Counted from the stretch's first letter, positions 1 through 13,200 are shown. The stretch: 51,250 bases of DNA from Plakobranchus ocellatus (GCA_019648995.1 BLXT01006926.1:2138157-2189406); one strand, 5' to 3'. Notes: a model not told the origin generated them from the sequence alone. Numbers and translations: made by a program.

Positions 1-3000
1 CTCAATTTGTGAAGGTAGAAACATCATTGATTTAAGTTCCTCATTTTATGTTCGATAGACATTCTGAAGTAGCTGGAAATTAAAACGTCTTCTTTTTTTC
101 CATCTAGAATAGAAGCAAAATGTGCTAACCTTTTCTTTTCTTGTGCCTCTCAAGAGTAAAAGCTCTCAAGACCAAAATTTGTGCTTTATTCTGTTTCTGC
201 ACTTTCTTAGCATATGGCAGAACTCATACTATTTTTGTCTGATCTGACGAGCAGTATGGAATTTATGATATTATAGCGACTTATTTGATGAAATAACCCA
301 CATTTTACTTTATTTTTACAAGAATTAAACACTATTTAAAGAAGAGAGGAAAGATTGTTTCAATATTATCATTTTAAACAATGCCCAAAGAGAGCGTTGT
401 AATTTTTTCCGTTGCTCAAGCAATATTTTTTTTTCCAAACTCACTGTGTAAAGAAAGAGCTAGAAGCATAATTTAAGAAGAATGTTTGTTTTAAATTAAG
501 AAGGTTTCACCTCATACCAATCCTGTGTGATTCTAAGATGTTTTTCAGTTGGCATTTCTTGATTCCCATTTCGCCTCATGTCCTATGTGATTATTTTTAT
601 TTGTGCGGCCGGGCTAATGCTAGGAAGAAGGGACTGCCTTGTTGGTGTCTAAAATTCTTTTAACGATACAACCTGAAAGTCAAAGATAAGTTTGCTGGCA
701 TTTAAAATATGTCCGTATTTTTTTATGTCCATGTAAATCTTTGTGGGCAACATTACCACATCCATTATTTTTGTGCATTTTTAGGCGCCCCATAAATATT
801 TGTGTAGGTGTTACATTTTCGCCTTCGTTTCTTTATGATCATAAATAACTTAACCTTATTAAAACCAAAAGTCCAAAATATGCATATAAATTTTTGTAGA
901 TTAAATATGATTTGTTTGTTTTTTTATTTTATTTTATTTGTGTTTATTTTTTTCTATTTTTATCCTGATGTTTATGTGCATATATATTGGTTATATATGA
1001 CATATATGTACAATCTCAGTTTGTTTGTTTTTTTATTATTGTTGTTTTTTTGTTTTTATTTACGTCATTCCTTTTTTTTATGTATATGAAAACTTTTAAA
1101 AATGTTCCATGTTAACTTTAAACAAGTTTAGAATGACTGACGTACCAGTGCTGAGAGAGTATGATAAAACCTACGAGTATGAATAGTACATGTCTAAAGT
1201 AAAATATTTCTTACATAATATGTACGAGATTATAATAAAACTAGCTCAACTTACTTTCGGTCTGTTTTATTTTTGTTTTTGTTTCTTTGTTTTTTCAACT
1301 CATTGTTGTCCGCATCACGTGCACTTTTGTTTTCACTTATGAGATTTCTTTTATTCTTGAAAGTAAAGAAAATGTTTTATAAATGCTATCATTGAAACGG
1401 TTGGTAATAAACCTTATGCAAATTTATCGTAAGAAAAAAACCAAACAATTTTTTGAAAGTCCAAAACCATATTTCACTTTCAGCTTTGGTTTTCCTTTTT
1501 TTTTTTTTTTTTTTGGAAGTAGGAAATGGGTCTATATCTATCATACAGTGCATTTTTGCATGCGACATATTTTTAAGTGTATACCGTGATCACCAGGTCA
1601 AAAATTACATTGATAATGATAACTAATCAAATGGTATGATAAATCCATCCACAGGTGAAATGTTCAATTGATATTTTTTTTTATTTCATATCATTTATGT
1701 TTGCAAAGTTTTTACAGGCCGATATAATTCTGCATAAATTGGCTTTTATTTTTAAAAAAAAACTTCAAGATGGAAAGTAAACAGCTAAACTGCGTTGTCT
1801 TTGTATTAACAGTGGTATCGCTGGTATTTATATGCCCGATCGTCTGAGGTACAACAGTAAGTTTTGTATATTATAAAATTAAATAGGGTCTAAACGTATG
1901 CTGCATCCATCTTTGCTCCTTCCTCTCTCTTTCTCTCCTTATATATTTATGTGTGTCTATAATCTATCTATGTCCCTATCAATCGTACCTGTCTACATGT
2001 CTGTTTGTCTGTCAACCTCTCCGTTTTATTACCTTACTGTTTATCTGGGCCTACCTGTCTCTTTATTCATCCATTTTCTTTCTATCTTTGTATCTGTTAA
2101 AACCTCTGGATTTATTTCGATCTATTCGTGTATGAAACAGCCCTCATGTAAGGTATTTATTTACATGCACCTCTTTTTATCGCATGTACCTATTTTTTAA
2201 TCTGCCTAATGTCGTTTTTTTTCTCTATCACAAAATTACCATTGAGATTGCCTAGAGTTCTCAAAAATAGTTTTTTTTTTTTGTTGTTTTTTTTTAATAA
2301 AGAGTTTGCGAGAGCCTAGTAATACATAAAAAAACAAATTTTGTCTACTTACGTTAATACAATTAATACATTACCGGGTACTAGTTTTTTTTTTTTTTTT
2401 TTAAACATCGAAACTTACCGGGTATCTAAAAAAAATTGAAACTCAAATTCAAGACTGAAGGAAAGTTCGAATCAAACAAAACTGTATCATATACATCGAT
2501 CTTTATGTTGTAATCATTCCGTTATTAATTTGTACGGTAACATATCATCATTCGTTTTGGCCATTCCTTAGTTTTCATAGAATCGCGATGCTTTGGGGGT
2601 CTAAATATCTTAAGTGAACAATATTGTGAATAAGAATAATAAACATTCTCATTAAGTCTTTCTTACTGTTATCTGCGTTTCAAACACGAGCATGCTAGTT
2701 TCATCTCATCATCTGGCTTAGATAAATTATTATAAGTAATTTTAAAATCTGAGCCAGGAAATTATTTGCGTAATATCTATCATGAGCCTCTGACATCGCC
2801 CTTATATATTATCCATCATTCTACCCCAGTAATGCAAACGACAGTTTGAACCCTTACGTGCAGGGACAAAATATTCAAACCTTTACATTTTTTTCTCCTA
2901 ATCCGTTCTTTAGAGGTGCGCAAAATGAATAGTGCATTCCCGGTAACAATGGGGATCTTGATTATACTTTCCCTGAAAGCCCTGATTGCATTTTTGGGTA

Positions 3001-3440
3001 AATCAGAAGACGCCTTTTTTTAATTATTTTTATTACTAGCCAAACCCACTGCTGATTTTTATTATTTCATTTAAGCAATTAAAGATAATTATTCTCAAGA
3101 AAAAAAATTGCGCGCAAAACATTAATATTTTTTTCCCCTTTTGCTTTGACTTGCGGCGTACAACGTTCCGGAGCATTATTGTTATTGAATTAATGTCTAC
3201 CTACGATATTCTGTTTCACCAACTTAACACGGTTTAAAAAGGGTTATAAAATGACGTTTTGTAAATCAGTAAAACAACTTCGGGATTATAAAATATGCCT
3301 ACAAAAATGGCATGATTTATATTATTGTGGATTTTATTGACGCCCCACAAAAATTTGTTTAGACTACACGTTTGAGCTAATTCCATTATAATAAGATTAA
3401 CATAAACGCAACGAATTACCGATTTTAATCTAATTTATTC
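1..3440. other. AT-rich non-coding DNA
   Basis: I see no gene here. The stretch is AT-rich with many poly-T runs (for example near 1497-1514, 2270-2297 and 2384-2402). Open frames that occur are short, rich in Phe, Leu and Tyr, and read through T-rich tracts, so I treat them as chance frames. Part of this could be an intron or flank of a gene lying to the left, but no splice-bounded coding segment was recognised. Confidence 0.6.
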
Positions 3441-3447
3441 TTTCTAC

Positions 3448-3529
3448 TTATCTATCTATCTATCCATCCATCTATCTATCCATCCATCCATATATCTATC
3501 TATCTATCTATCTATCCACTCATCCATCC

Positions 3530-3596
<67 letters not shown>
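3448..3596. repeat. TATC tetranucleotide microsatellite
   Basis: This is a long run of TATC/CTAT units with interspersed CATC variants. The 3' half (about 3532-3596) is uninterrupted. It lies in non-coding DNA 140 bases before a second, triplet microsatellite. Confidence 0.95.
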
Positions 3597-3597
<1 letters not shown>

Positions 3598-3734
3598 GTA
3601 TGTCTGTCTCGTTACCTATCAATTTATCCATCTTTTTTTTTTTTTTTTTAATAACTTTCCTACATGTGTTATGTTTCGAAAATACTCATTCATTTTATGG
3701 CCCTATTGCATGTATTTTTAAAAACTTTTTTAAT

Positions 3735-3813
3735 GCTACTGCTACTTACACTGCTACGGCACAGCCGCTACTGCTACTGTTGTTGCTGCTGCTGCTACTG
3801 CTGTTACTACTAT

Positions 3814-3873
<60 letters not shown>

Positions 3874-3882
3874 CACCACCAC
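3735..3882. repeat. Compound triplet microsatellite (TGC/TAC/ACC)
   Basis: Imperfect TGC/TAC units grade into a pure TAC run (about 3812-3863) and then ACC units (about 3864-3882). Any frame through it yields only homopolymer-like peptide (Leu, Tyr, Ser or Val runs), so there is no reason to call a protein. It directly abuts the 237-bp tandem duplication at 3885. Confidence 0.93.
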
Positions 3883-3884
3883 AC

Positions 3885-4364
3885 CATTCTGTATTGAACC
3901 AATAACTTTTACTATTGCTGCTGCTTTTAGTTTCACAAATATTTTTACTTAACATATACCATCAATGTCAGGAATGTGAATATATTTTCGGATCTCCTGC
4001 TCAGATTACTTCTTGATAATCTTAGCAAGCAATGAGTTGAATGGAAAAGATGCATGGGATTCTGAGAATGGATGTAAAATTTCCGACTAAGAGCAAACTG
4101 AATGATAACTAAAATTTCTATCATTCTGTATTGAACCAATAACTTTTACTATTGCTGCTGCTTTTAGTTTCACAAATATTTTTACTTAACATATACCATC
4201 AATGTCAGGAATGTGAATATATTTTCGGATCTCCTGCTCAGATTACTTCTTGATAATCTTAGCAAGCAATGAGTTGAATGGAAAAGATGCATGGGATTCT
4301 GAGAATGGATGTAAAATTTCCGACTAAGACTAAGAGCAAACTGAATGATAACTAAAATTTCCAC
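3885..4364. repeat. 237-bp near-perfect tandem duplication
   Basis: Two adjacent copies, about 3885-4121 and 4122-4364, share the same start (CATTCTGTATTGAACC) and stay almost base-identical throughout. The clearest difference is a 6-base ACTAAG insertion in copy 2 near 4325-4332. The period of 237 is exactly divisible by three, but stops occur in the frames, so I see no coding role. The low divergence implies a recent duplication or an assembly artefact next to the microsatellite. Confidence 0.92.
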
Positions 4365-4791
4365 CAACAGACAGTCAAATAAATAAAAGATAATTATGTG
4401 TTTAGACTTATTGATCGCTCCTTTTATTTGGTTTAACCGTACACTGCCATTGTCGAGTTGACGGGGACAAAAGAAAAACATTGATCAATAGGTCTATATT
4501 TTGTTTACTCGCGCAAGCCCTATTATGTCTTAATGTTTGCATTTTTTTTTTCACTGACATATTTTATAGGCCTATATCTTTATATTTTCTGATTGTAAAT
4601 CAAGCAGCACAGCATGTGCGTACCATTTTAATATATGCTTTATAAACGATGCTAAGCTAGCTGCTTGATTGTCGTTGCATGTTGCCCTCCTTTTTGGAAG
4701 TCCGCTGTCGCTCTATCCTCACAGAATAATCGCCCACTAAGCGCTCTGGGCATGACGTTAAACTGCATCCATCGGACAAAACCGATAACCC

Positions 4792-4810
4792 CATCAATTT
4801 TAAATTGATG
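4792..4810. repeat. 19-bp palindrome ahead of the retrotransposon
   Basis: CATCAATTT and AAATTGATG flank a single T, giving a perfect inverted repeat with 9-base arms. It lies about 60 bases before the first recognisable endonuclease codons of the RTE relic. It could belong to the element's 5' untranslated region or be chance. Confidence 0.5.
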
Positions 4811-4870
4811 AGGAGGGTTGTGGGACCCAGTAGGACTAAAAATAAGACCTGAAAGGGCGGAAGATCCTTA

Positions 4871-5355
4871 ATAGGAATTATTCAAGTATATGCACCAACA
4901 TCTGACAGTGAAGATGTAGAAGTAGAAACGTTTTATGAAGAAATAGAAAAAAGCAAAAGGCTAGCTAAAATCCCAGGACATCATAATAGTAATGGGAGAT
5001 TTCAATGCAAAAGTTGGGGATGAAAGAGTAGAAGATGTTGTTGGGCCCAGTGGTATAAGGACTATAAATGAGCGTGGAAGTAGGCTAATTGAATGGTGTC
5101 AAGTCAACGATTTTACTATCACAAATACTTGGTTTCAAACCACCCTAGGCGACAGTGGACTTGGAAGAGCCCCGGAGATAGAAGTAGAAACAAAATAGAT
5201 TACATCCTCATTCAGAAAAGATTCCGAAACGCTGTCAAAACATTGAAGTCACTGCGGGGGGCCGACTGTGATTCAGATTATATTCCAGTAATGTGTAAAT
5301 TTCAGATAATACTTAAGACATTAAGAAAGGAAAAGGCTAATCCTAAATCCAAATA
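4871..5355 (+). pseudogene. RTE endonuclease domain remnant
   Basis: The translation in shifting frames gives the start of an APE-like endonuclease. The catalytic GDFNAKVG motif is intact at about 4995-5018. Near the C-terminal end the motif expected as Ser-Asp-His reads Ser-Asp-Tyr (Tyr codon 5279-5281), so the catalytic His appears lost. Several frame changes separate the segments, including one between the N-terminal part (about 4871-4985) and the GDFNAKVG part. In the intact element this domain nicks target DNA to prime reverse transcription. Confidence 0.75.
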
Positions 5356-5846
5356 GACTTACTAAAATCTGATGAAAAACTAAAAGACAAAATTTCCTGT
5401 AGCTGTGCATAACAAATATGAAACTCTAAAAAATATCTCAGAAGTAGAAGAATTATGGTCAGAAATGAAAAATTCACTTAATGAAATCATAGAGGAAAAC
5501 GTTCCCAAAAAAGATTAAAAAAAAAAGCATAAGAAATGGATAAACAAAGAAATACTCGATTTAATGGAAGAAAGGCGCAAATAAAAAAATGTAGAAGCCA
5601 AATACAAAGACCTAAACAGAAACATCAAAATAAAATGCAATGCAGCGAAAGAAGAATGGATTAATAGAGCAAAAGCTAAATATAGACAGCAAATTCATGC
5701 ATGCTAAAATTAAGGATGTCAGTGGTAAGAAAAAAATGCAGTAGCCCTGGCTGCATCAAATCAAAAGATGGAACAATGCCAATGGAAAAGAAGGAAATGC
5801 TAAACAGATGGTCAGAATATGTTGAGGATCTTTTTAAAGATGATAG

Positions 5847-7110
5847 GTGCGAAAACTCAAAATAAAGAAAAACATAGAAGGCCCGACTATCCTTGAAGAA
5901 GAGGTAGAAGCAGCAATAAAGAAAATGAAATATGGAAAAGCCACGGGACCAGATAATATACCAGTAGAAATAATTAAAGCATTAGATAATTTAGGAATAG
6001 ATCTGACAACAAAACTTCTTAATACGATATTGGTACAATTCCAGAAGATCTTTGTAAATCTGTTTTTATAGTGCTGCCTAAAACACCAGGAGCAACAGAA
6101 TGTGAACTTCATAGAGCAATCAGTTTAATGAGCCATTTTACAAAAATCCTGTTGCGCAATTGATGCATAGAATGCGCAAGAGCATAAGACCAGAAATATC
6201 CCAAAAACAGATTGTCTTTATGCCTGATAAAGGGACTAGAAATGCAATACTCACTCTGTCAATGCTTATGGAAAGATGTATAGAAACGCAAAAAGATCTC
6301 CACCTCTATTTCATTGATTATTCCAAAGCTTTTGACAAAGTAAGACATGTAGAGCTGTTTCGTATACTAGAAAAAATTAGACATCGATGGGAAAGATCTC
6401 AGAGTAGTTAGAAATTTATACTGGGATCAGACTGCATCTGTAAAAATTGAAGGAGAACACAGTGATTTCAAACCCATCAAAAGAGGTGTGAGGCAGGGAT
6501 GTGTAATATCTCCTGAACTTTTTAACTTATATAGTGAAATAATCTTAGGGAATCTTGATGGTATTTCAGGCTTAAAAATAAATGGAGAGAATTTTAATAA
6601 TCTCAGGTATGCTATAGATATATAGTATGTTTGATACAGTTTTAATAGCAGAATCTGGCAAGCAACTATAAAAACTTCTAGATACAGTAGTTTTAGAGAG
6701 CGAAAGAATGGGCCTGTCTTTGAATGTAAAGAAAACAGAATGTATGGTCATCTCAAAGAAATCCTCTAGCCCCAAGTGCAATCTCGTTAGCAAAGGAGAA
6801 AAAATCAAACACGTTACAAAATTCAAATATCTGGGTTACCTGATAATATCAGATGGTAGATGCACAAGTGAAATCAGTAAAAGAACAGCTATAGACAAAG
6901 ATAAATTCCAAAAAAATGAAACCTATAGCAAATAGAAACGTAAGGGTAATTAAAACATAATTATGTATGGTCAGTGCTTTTGTATGGTAGTGAGTGTTGG
7001 ACAATGAACAAAGAAATAGAAAAAAAAAACAAAAAACTAGAAGCAGTTGAGATATGGTTTATCAGAAGAATGATGAGGATATCATGGAAAGAAAAAAAGT
7101 CAAAGGTGTT
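5847..7110 (+). pseudogene. RTE reverse transcriptase remnant
   Basis: Fragments in several frames follow the order of a non-LTR reverse transcriptase: ATGPDNIPVEIIKA (5939-5983), MPDKGTRNAILTLSMLMER (about 6219-6276), FIDYSKAFDKV (about 6311-6343), GVRQGCVISPELFN (about 6486-6527), then a LRYA segment at 6605-6616 where the catalytic Tyr-Ala-Asp-Asp box should be. There the reading is disrupted (TATGCT followed by ATAGATATATAG), so the box is destroyed. A thumb-like segment with FKYLGYLI (about 6823-6846) follows. Confidence 0.8.
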
Positions 7111-7546
7111 GGTTCTCTAAGAGGCTAATCTTGAGCGATTACTAATTAAAACCATTAGACAGAGGCAATTACAGTTTTTAGGCCATATTTGCCGACATAA
7201 GGTATAGAACACTTAGCAATCACTGGAAAGATCGAAGGCAAACGCAGCAGGGGTAGACAGAGAATAACTTTTATTGAAAATCTTAAGTCATGAGCAATAG
7301 GCATGGGAAGCAATAACAACTTTATAAGATTAACTGAGAATAGGTATGAGTGGAGAAACATGATAGCCAATGTCTGTTCCAGACAAGGTACCTGATAATG
7401 ATGAAGCGCTCTAGTTTTATCGTGCTCTGTTCCTTTATGCCTTGGGAAAAGTCATTAGTTTTTATACTGCTGTTATCTGTGACTCTCTTAAAATCAAACA
7501 AACAAACCTCAGCTGCTCACTATGCGTATAAATCTATATTCTATTG

Positions 7547-7571
7547 TAGATCTAGATCTACATCTAGATCT
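7547..7571. repeat. AGATCT hexamer repeat
   Basis: TAGATCTAGATCTA is followed by CATCTAGATCT, that is, two to three units of the palindromic hexamer AGATCT. The same short array recurs at 8361-8374, 16630-16643 and 16702-16722, with single or double units near 11211-11220, 13023-13034 and 16426-16437. Confidence 0.8.
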
Positions 7572-8360
7572 TGTCTGTTTTTCCGCAAACAAAGTATTCT
7601 GTAAGATGTTTCAAGCATACGGATAAAAGTATCAAAATAGAAATAAATTCAGTATTATAGATTTGATGTAGCCTAGATCGAAATCGGAATGAGATGACCT
7701 TTTAAAAAAGCCCTTAAATGCTGTAACCTCATTTCAGCGTTCGAGACCACCGGCCTAAACAAACATTATCTGGAATGTATGATCTCGGCATACAATTACA
7801 TTGATTATGAGAATCTTATTTTTAAGACGAAATTAAGGCGGAAGATTTAGTCAAGAGCAATTAAAATCTTTGGTCCAGATGTCAGATATAGGCCAAGTTC
7901 CCGATTTGTATTTAAAAAAAATAATAATCATCATCACGTGTAAATAGAAAAATGTATTTAGTTAGACTCATTTTTAATTATTGATTCAAGGCTGCCGTCT
8001 TGAAGACACAAGATAGGGAAAATAAAGGGCAATTTTTATTCCCTATCCTTTCCCTATCCTGAGGCAAATGGAAAGGACTCTATATTTCCTACCAATTCTT
8101 TGCCTATTCCTGGAACTAATCTAGTTAGAGGTAAAATCCCTCCGATCCTAGCATATAGGAAAATTTTAAATAGATTATTATTGTGAGTATTAATAAAGCA
8201 AAAGTAAGCTTAGACTTTGGCACTTGATGAATAATTTACATGACTAGATAAAAAAAATTTTAGATTTTGAAATATGCTTTGCTCTACCTCTCTTTAATCC
8301 TCTGTTATAGTGTTAGGTCAATGTGCTCATCATGAAATAGTATTGGACAAATACCATGAC

Positions 8361-8374
8361 TAGATCTAGATCTA
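8361..8374. repeat. AGATCT hexamer repeat
   Basis: TAGATCTAGATCTA sits in intergenic DNA and is identical to the core of the 7547 array. Confidence 0.8.
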
Positions 8375-9925
8375 ATTATAATATAAGATGGTTATCCTAA
8401 AATATAATTTTTTTAAATTCTAATTTTTGACTGCTTTTGCCAAAATTATTATGACTGTGTTTTATAATTTTTTAAAAAATAATTCTTCCTCTTATTCTTA
8501 CTATTGTATCATAGTGATCATTATCAATTAAAAGTATAAATGTGCTTTGAAAGGTAGCATTTGAAAAATTTCTCACATAGATGTTTTCATAGAGATGTAG
8601 TACATATGTAAGTGGTGGAAGTAGTAAGTAGCAATAATACCTGTTGAAGCAGCAGCTGGATGAGGAGATAGAAGACGAGCATAATTTGCAGTGTCACAAA
8701 ATATACCAAATAAGGTAGACTCTATAATAATGTTTATAGGAAAGATTTTGTGCTGGTATATAATATATAATATTTAAAAAACTTAAGCAAAAGCCTTGCA
8801 AGAATGTGTTCATGCAATTTTGACTATGGATACTTGACAAAAGGAAATTTCCACATTTCTTAATTTTAAGCCCCAGGAAATAGAGCTCACAAATTGAAAC
8901 GACCACAAACATATATTCTCTTACCAATGGATTTCAAGCAAAAACTTATCGTATATGTAGACCTATTTATATCTCTCCTTGGTGTTTCTGCAAGCAGTCA
9001 TAGCTGTTTATTAAAGTAATATCAAGGTATTTTGTAATATCTCTAGCTATTCAGAGCTGAACATTTTGCCTTTATTCTTGGCGATAAGACTAAGAGAAAC
9101 TCAATGAAAGCTTTTAAAATGGTTTGGTGTATACCAAGGCCTTACTCAAGTCTTTGGTTAGCTGTCTGGAATGGAAGTGAGGCCAAGCATCTCTTGCTAA
9201 GATAGCAAATGGTGTGCTCAATTTCACACTTTGACAGACTCAAAGGATGAGAGTAACACTTCTTCCTGTGTTGAATTCACATGACAGGAAGCTATCTTGT
9301 TGAATTTATACTTATAGCTCTAAATTATATTCTGTATTCAATTTAATCATTATTTAGCTCAAGGTCCTTTAATCCCACCAGCCCATTACACTTCTGTTAT
9401 TTTGAGTTGTGAGAAATTAGATGTGGGAGCAGAGATGGGAGAGGTGTAGTCCTGACTCTCAATTGTTTTTTTGTGGAACCTTGGTGGAGATCTAATACAT
9501 TTTTCAGAAACTGAAGTAACTTTAAAATAAATTATATCTATGCTCTTTGTACTGCAGATCTTAAAACTTTGCGTATGTGACATAACTGTCCTCTAATGGC
9601 TTCTTAGAACTGAAAACTCAGAACATGTTATCTATCTAAGCTTACTGATGTTCATACTGATAATGCATTTTATACATCAATGTCCTAATTTTTTTTTTTT
9701 CATTTGGTAAAAAAATGCAGTGACTCAATAACATCTGCCTCAAATATTTTTCAAAAGTTTACTTTTCTTTGATTTTTAATTAAGAATAATAAATTTGAGG
9801 GAAAAAATGTTCATACCAACAGGATCATCAAACATAAGAAATAGATTAAATGTTCATTCTGTTTTCTTTATTGTTTTTGTATTTTGGCTTGAAAAAAATT
9901 AAAGAAAGAAAAGGGTTCAGACACT

Positions 9926-10253
9926 ATGACGTGTTTTTACATATCCTGTGTGATCACAATAGTCACAATCTTCGTAAGTGCAGTTTTCTGCTCTGATGCA
10001 CTCAATTTCAAAACAAACAATCGCACAGAAGATCACTATAAAGCAGCTGTATCAGAAATTGAAGAGTCTTACAGTAAATTTAGCCAAATCCATGGATCTT
10101 TTGGTCAGTACCCTTTTTGGAATACAAACCTTTCATGGCAAGAGAGAGTTGAAGACTTAGTCTCTCGTCTCACCTTAGAGGAGGTTCAACTTCAAATGGC
10201 ACGAGGAGGGACAGGACCTTATAGCACTCCAGCTCCACCTATAATGAGGCTTG
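9926..10253 (+). CDS. GH3 exon 1: signal peptide and N-terminus
   Basis: It encodes residues 1-109. A hydrophobic stretch (VITIVTIFVSAVFC) ends in a plausible signal-peptidase site before SDALNF. The region FWNTNLSWQERVEDLVSRLT is the usual start of the GH3 barrel. The donor is G|GTAAGT and leaves one base. Confidence 0.92.
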
Positions 10254-13200
10254 GTAAGTAAACATAGGCTGTTATCTTAACTTAATGTTTGTTTTGCATT
10301 GCTCATTTTAGATATAAATACTCTGCACTCACAGAACACCAGCATGAGGTGAATTGAGATTTAAATTTTCAAAGAGTAAGTCTAAAGCAAATAGGTGAAT
10401 CTGGATCTTATCATTCAAAAATTACAATCGCTTATTGGATATGTTAAAGAAAAAAATTCAGATTTGGAGAGTTCACTTTCTGTTCATTCAGTAATGCAAA
10501 AGTTATGTCTTCTTGTCTTCTCTAACATTGACAGGAATTGTCCCATATGTGTGGAATTCCAAATGTCAGTGTGGTGATCAAGGTGCCAAAGAGAACGCCA
10601 CAGCTTTTCCACAATCCATTGGCCTGGCTGCCTCTTTCAGGTGCGCGATGATTTAAGTGATTTGGCTAGATCAAAGTATGATTTACAAGGTTTTGAAGGC
10701 AGCAAGCATTGTTTTCAAAATTTTGAAGCAATTCAATATAACATCAGATTCATCCACTCACATACCTGGTTTTCAATTCTTTGAGGTCTAATGCAGCAAC
10801 AGTTGCCACACAAAAATAAAGTTAACTGAGACATTTGCTGTATGGGCTACATCTTAAACTTTTCTTGCCTGTTGCACCCATATCCATACAAATGCTGCTA
10901 AAGCTGCGGCAACTGTCCTTAACACTTGCTTAACCTTTCGTTTTGTTTCAAAAAAGTTGCATGGATATTGGAAGGTAACTTCTTTAATCGCTGCATCTGA
11001 GAGGCTGTTGAAAGTAAAAATTTGTTGATTTTGTATGCAAACAGTGCAGATGAGTAAGAAAGAGTGACAGAAAAATAAATATTTTTGATCGCTTTCACAT
11101 CAAATGGTGCTAAGACTACAATATTTATGATTGAATATTGATTTTGTTCTTAAGAGTCCTGAGAACTCTGATTCAGATCAAGAGTCCAGGCTAATTGGTA
11201 GTAGTACTGAATCTAGATCTAATTCTGAAACTGGAATAAGGGTAAATCAAAAGACAAAGTTCTCTCTAGATATATTCCTAAAACATCCGACTCAGAGGAA
11301 CAAGCACAGTAACATTGCACGTGTAAAAAAAAAAAAAAAGGAAAATACAACAATAATAGAAGGTTATGATCTTATTTCTTTCTTCATATAGAGGGAATTT
11401 CAAAATTTCTTCGAAATTAAAAAAAAATATAGTATTCTCAAAGGATCATATGAAATTAGCAAATGTGTAGAGCCACTACAACATGAGATGTTTTGCAGCA
11501 GGAACAAGTATAGTAAATATTGATTCACTTGCCAAAATCTCCAGCCATTTACTTTCAAACTTTCTTATAACCTAAGGGAGAATCTGGCAATGCTTCACTA
11601 TTTAAAATGTGTGTTGATGATCTCTGGCAAACATTTTTCCAAAGCCAGTTTTTAGACAAAATGTCTCAATTTGTGACAACACTATACAAATGGTTTTATT
11701 GCTTTTTTGTTTTGTTGTTTGCAATGGTGCTGACCTGTATCTTTCGTGATTGTAGATATTGTTTGAATAAATTACATATAATGTTTTGTATAAATTTTAT
11801 AAAAAAAGATTTTTAAAAAAGGCCAGTCTATGGTTTATGTTAATCTGCATGAGACTCACATTCTTGGTGAGTGTCATCAACCAGAGGGGGTAAAATAAAG
11901 AATTGCACAAGTTGTGATAATTAAATGATTGCTGTTCTGATTTTTTTTCCCTCTCAAATTCTAAATGCTTGTATTATACAGTCCACAGCTTTTATTTGAT
12001 GTTGCCACAGTGGCATCTGTTGAGACACGTGGGAAACACAATGATTTTGTTCGTAGAGGTGTTTATGCAACCAATACAGGTGCATCTTGCTTCAGTCCTG
12101 TGATCAATGTAGTGCGTGATCCTCACTGGGGTAGGATTCAGGTAAACACGACTGCAGTAACTAATACTCATCCAAATTCGGACTACAAGTGACATAGAGT
12201 TGTGGAAGGATTATCAAGTGGAAATTTGATAAAAATATGCGGAATTATGGACTTCTTTGCAATAAAGAAATTCTCTTGGTTTTCTATCATTTTTATCTTG
12301 GCTGGAAATTGTATAAATCACCTTGCAATTTGTCTGGAGCCATTGTAATACAGTCAACACTGCTCAAGTCAATGTTTAAGAGACATAATCAATCAAGTTA
12401 CATGATTTTTTTACATTGGCCCCTGATGGAGCTATACTTTTTATTTTTTAAATTATTTGGTTTTTTTTTTGGGGGGNNNNNNNNNNNNNNGGGGGGGGCT
12501 GCTGGGAGTTGTTTGCAGAAGTCAAGTTTCCTTTACCGAAATCGCTTGTAGGTTCATTTGCTTTTATATGCATTACTATATCAAATTGGATGTTTGAGGC
12601 TCTTACTGTAAATTAAACTAATTAAGTTTTCTCAACATCAACATATTGTGATTGGTCCTGTCTTAACATCATGGTGTCCAGATATCTGAAGATGCATCTT
12701 CTTCATTGGTGTTTTAACAGTATTCGCAAGTACACCAAATTTATTGGAACATCCTTCTGGTTTTTGTTATTGTTGTCATCAGGATTTTATTTGTTTTTTG
12801 TTTATAATTTCATTAATGTTTTTTTTGCCACGCACTTCTTTTTCACTTTGTAAATTAGTTTGATTTTGTGGTTAAGTTGCAAATTCCTCTGCTCTTGTTG
12901 CCTTGCTCTAACTTTCCTGTTGTTTATAATACGCCATCAAGTGATGGCTTTCTGTTATTTATTTTAGCCTGAGATTTAATGAGGTTGGGAGTGTACCTGT
13001 TTGTAGAACGTTGTACTGATCTGTGATCTAGATCAGTATGTGTATTGTGTTGGCTACAGTGGAAATTTCCTAGGCCCAAAGGTCTCTGTTCTTCAACTGA
13101 GGAAAAAGGAAGGCAGTATTAGTGGGTTCTGGAAGGCAAAAGGAGAAATTACATGGGACTAACTTTAACTAGACCAAGACAGACTAGGCATTCAAAAATT

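Larger units (their letters stand above)
4871..7404 (+). mobile_element. Decayed RTE-like non-LTR retrotransposon (copy 1)
   Basis: Frame-broken homology to one polyprotein runs in order: an APE-type endonuclease (IQVYAPT near 4883, GDFNAKVG near 4995, then an IDYI...DSD segment near 5200-5285), a reverse transcriptase (KATGPDNIP near 5936, FIDYSKAFDKV near 6311, RGVRQGCVISPELFN near 6484), and a C-terminal tail typical of RTE/BovB-type elements (YGSECW-like text near 6990, then QRQLQFLGHI near 7160). Stops and frameshifts occur throughout, so the copy is dead. The end is set by comparison with copy 2 at 25085-26386, where similarity ceases after a shared GACAAGGTA. The 5' edge is uncertain and may extend to about 4640. 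Confidence 0.85.
7405..9925. other. Intergenic DNA upstream of the GH3 gene
   Basis: No coding segment is recognisable. It holds short AGATCT repeats (7547-7571 and 8361-8374) and AT-rich sequence. It should contain the GH3 promoter and any untranslated first exon, but I cannot identify a convincing TATA box or start site by eye. Confidence 0.5.

Noticed and set aside
808..2200. Hydrophobic open frames that look like membrane proteins
   Set aside because: They are Phe/Leu/Tyr-rich because the DNA is T-rich; the same bias appears in other frames and there is no start context or homology.
3600..3955. Open frames of Leu, Tyr, Ser, Gly and Val runs on both strands
   Set aside because: They are translations of the triplet microsatellite and occur in every frame; no non-repeat domain is attached.
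7735..7755. GTTCGAGACC, resembling a tRNA B box
   Set aside because: No A box at proper spacing upstream and no cloverleaf can be folded around it.
11988..11993. Alternative acceptor CCACAG six bases into GH3 exon 3
   Set aside because: Using it with the two carried bases gives a frame different from the GH3 homology; only the TTATACAG site keeps the frame.
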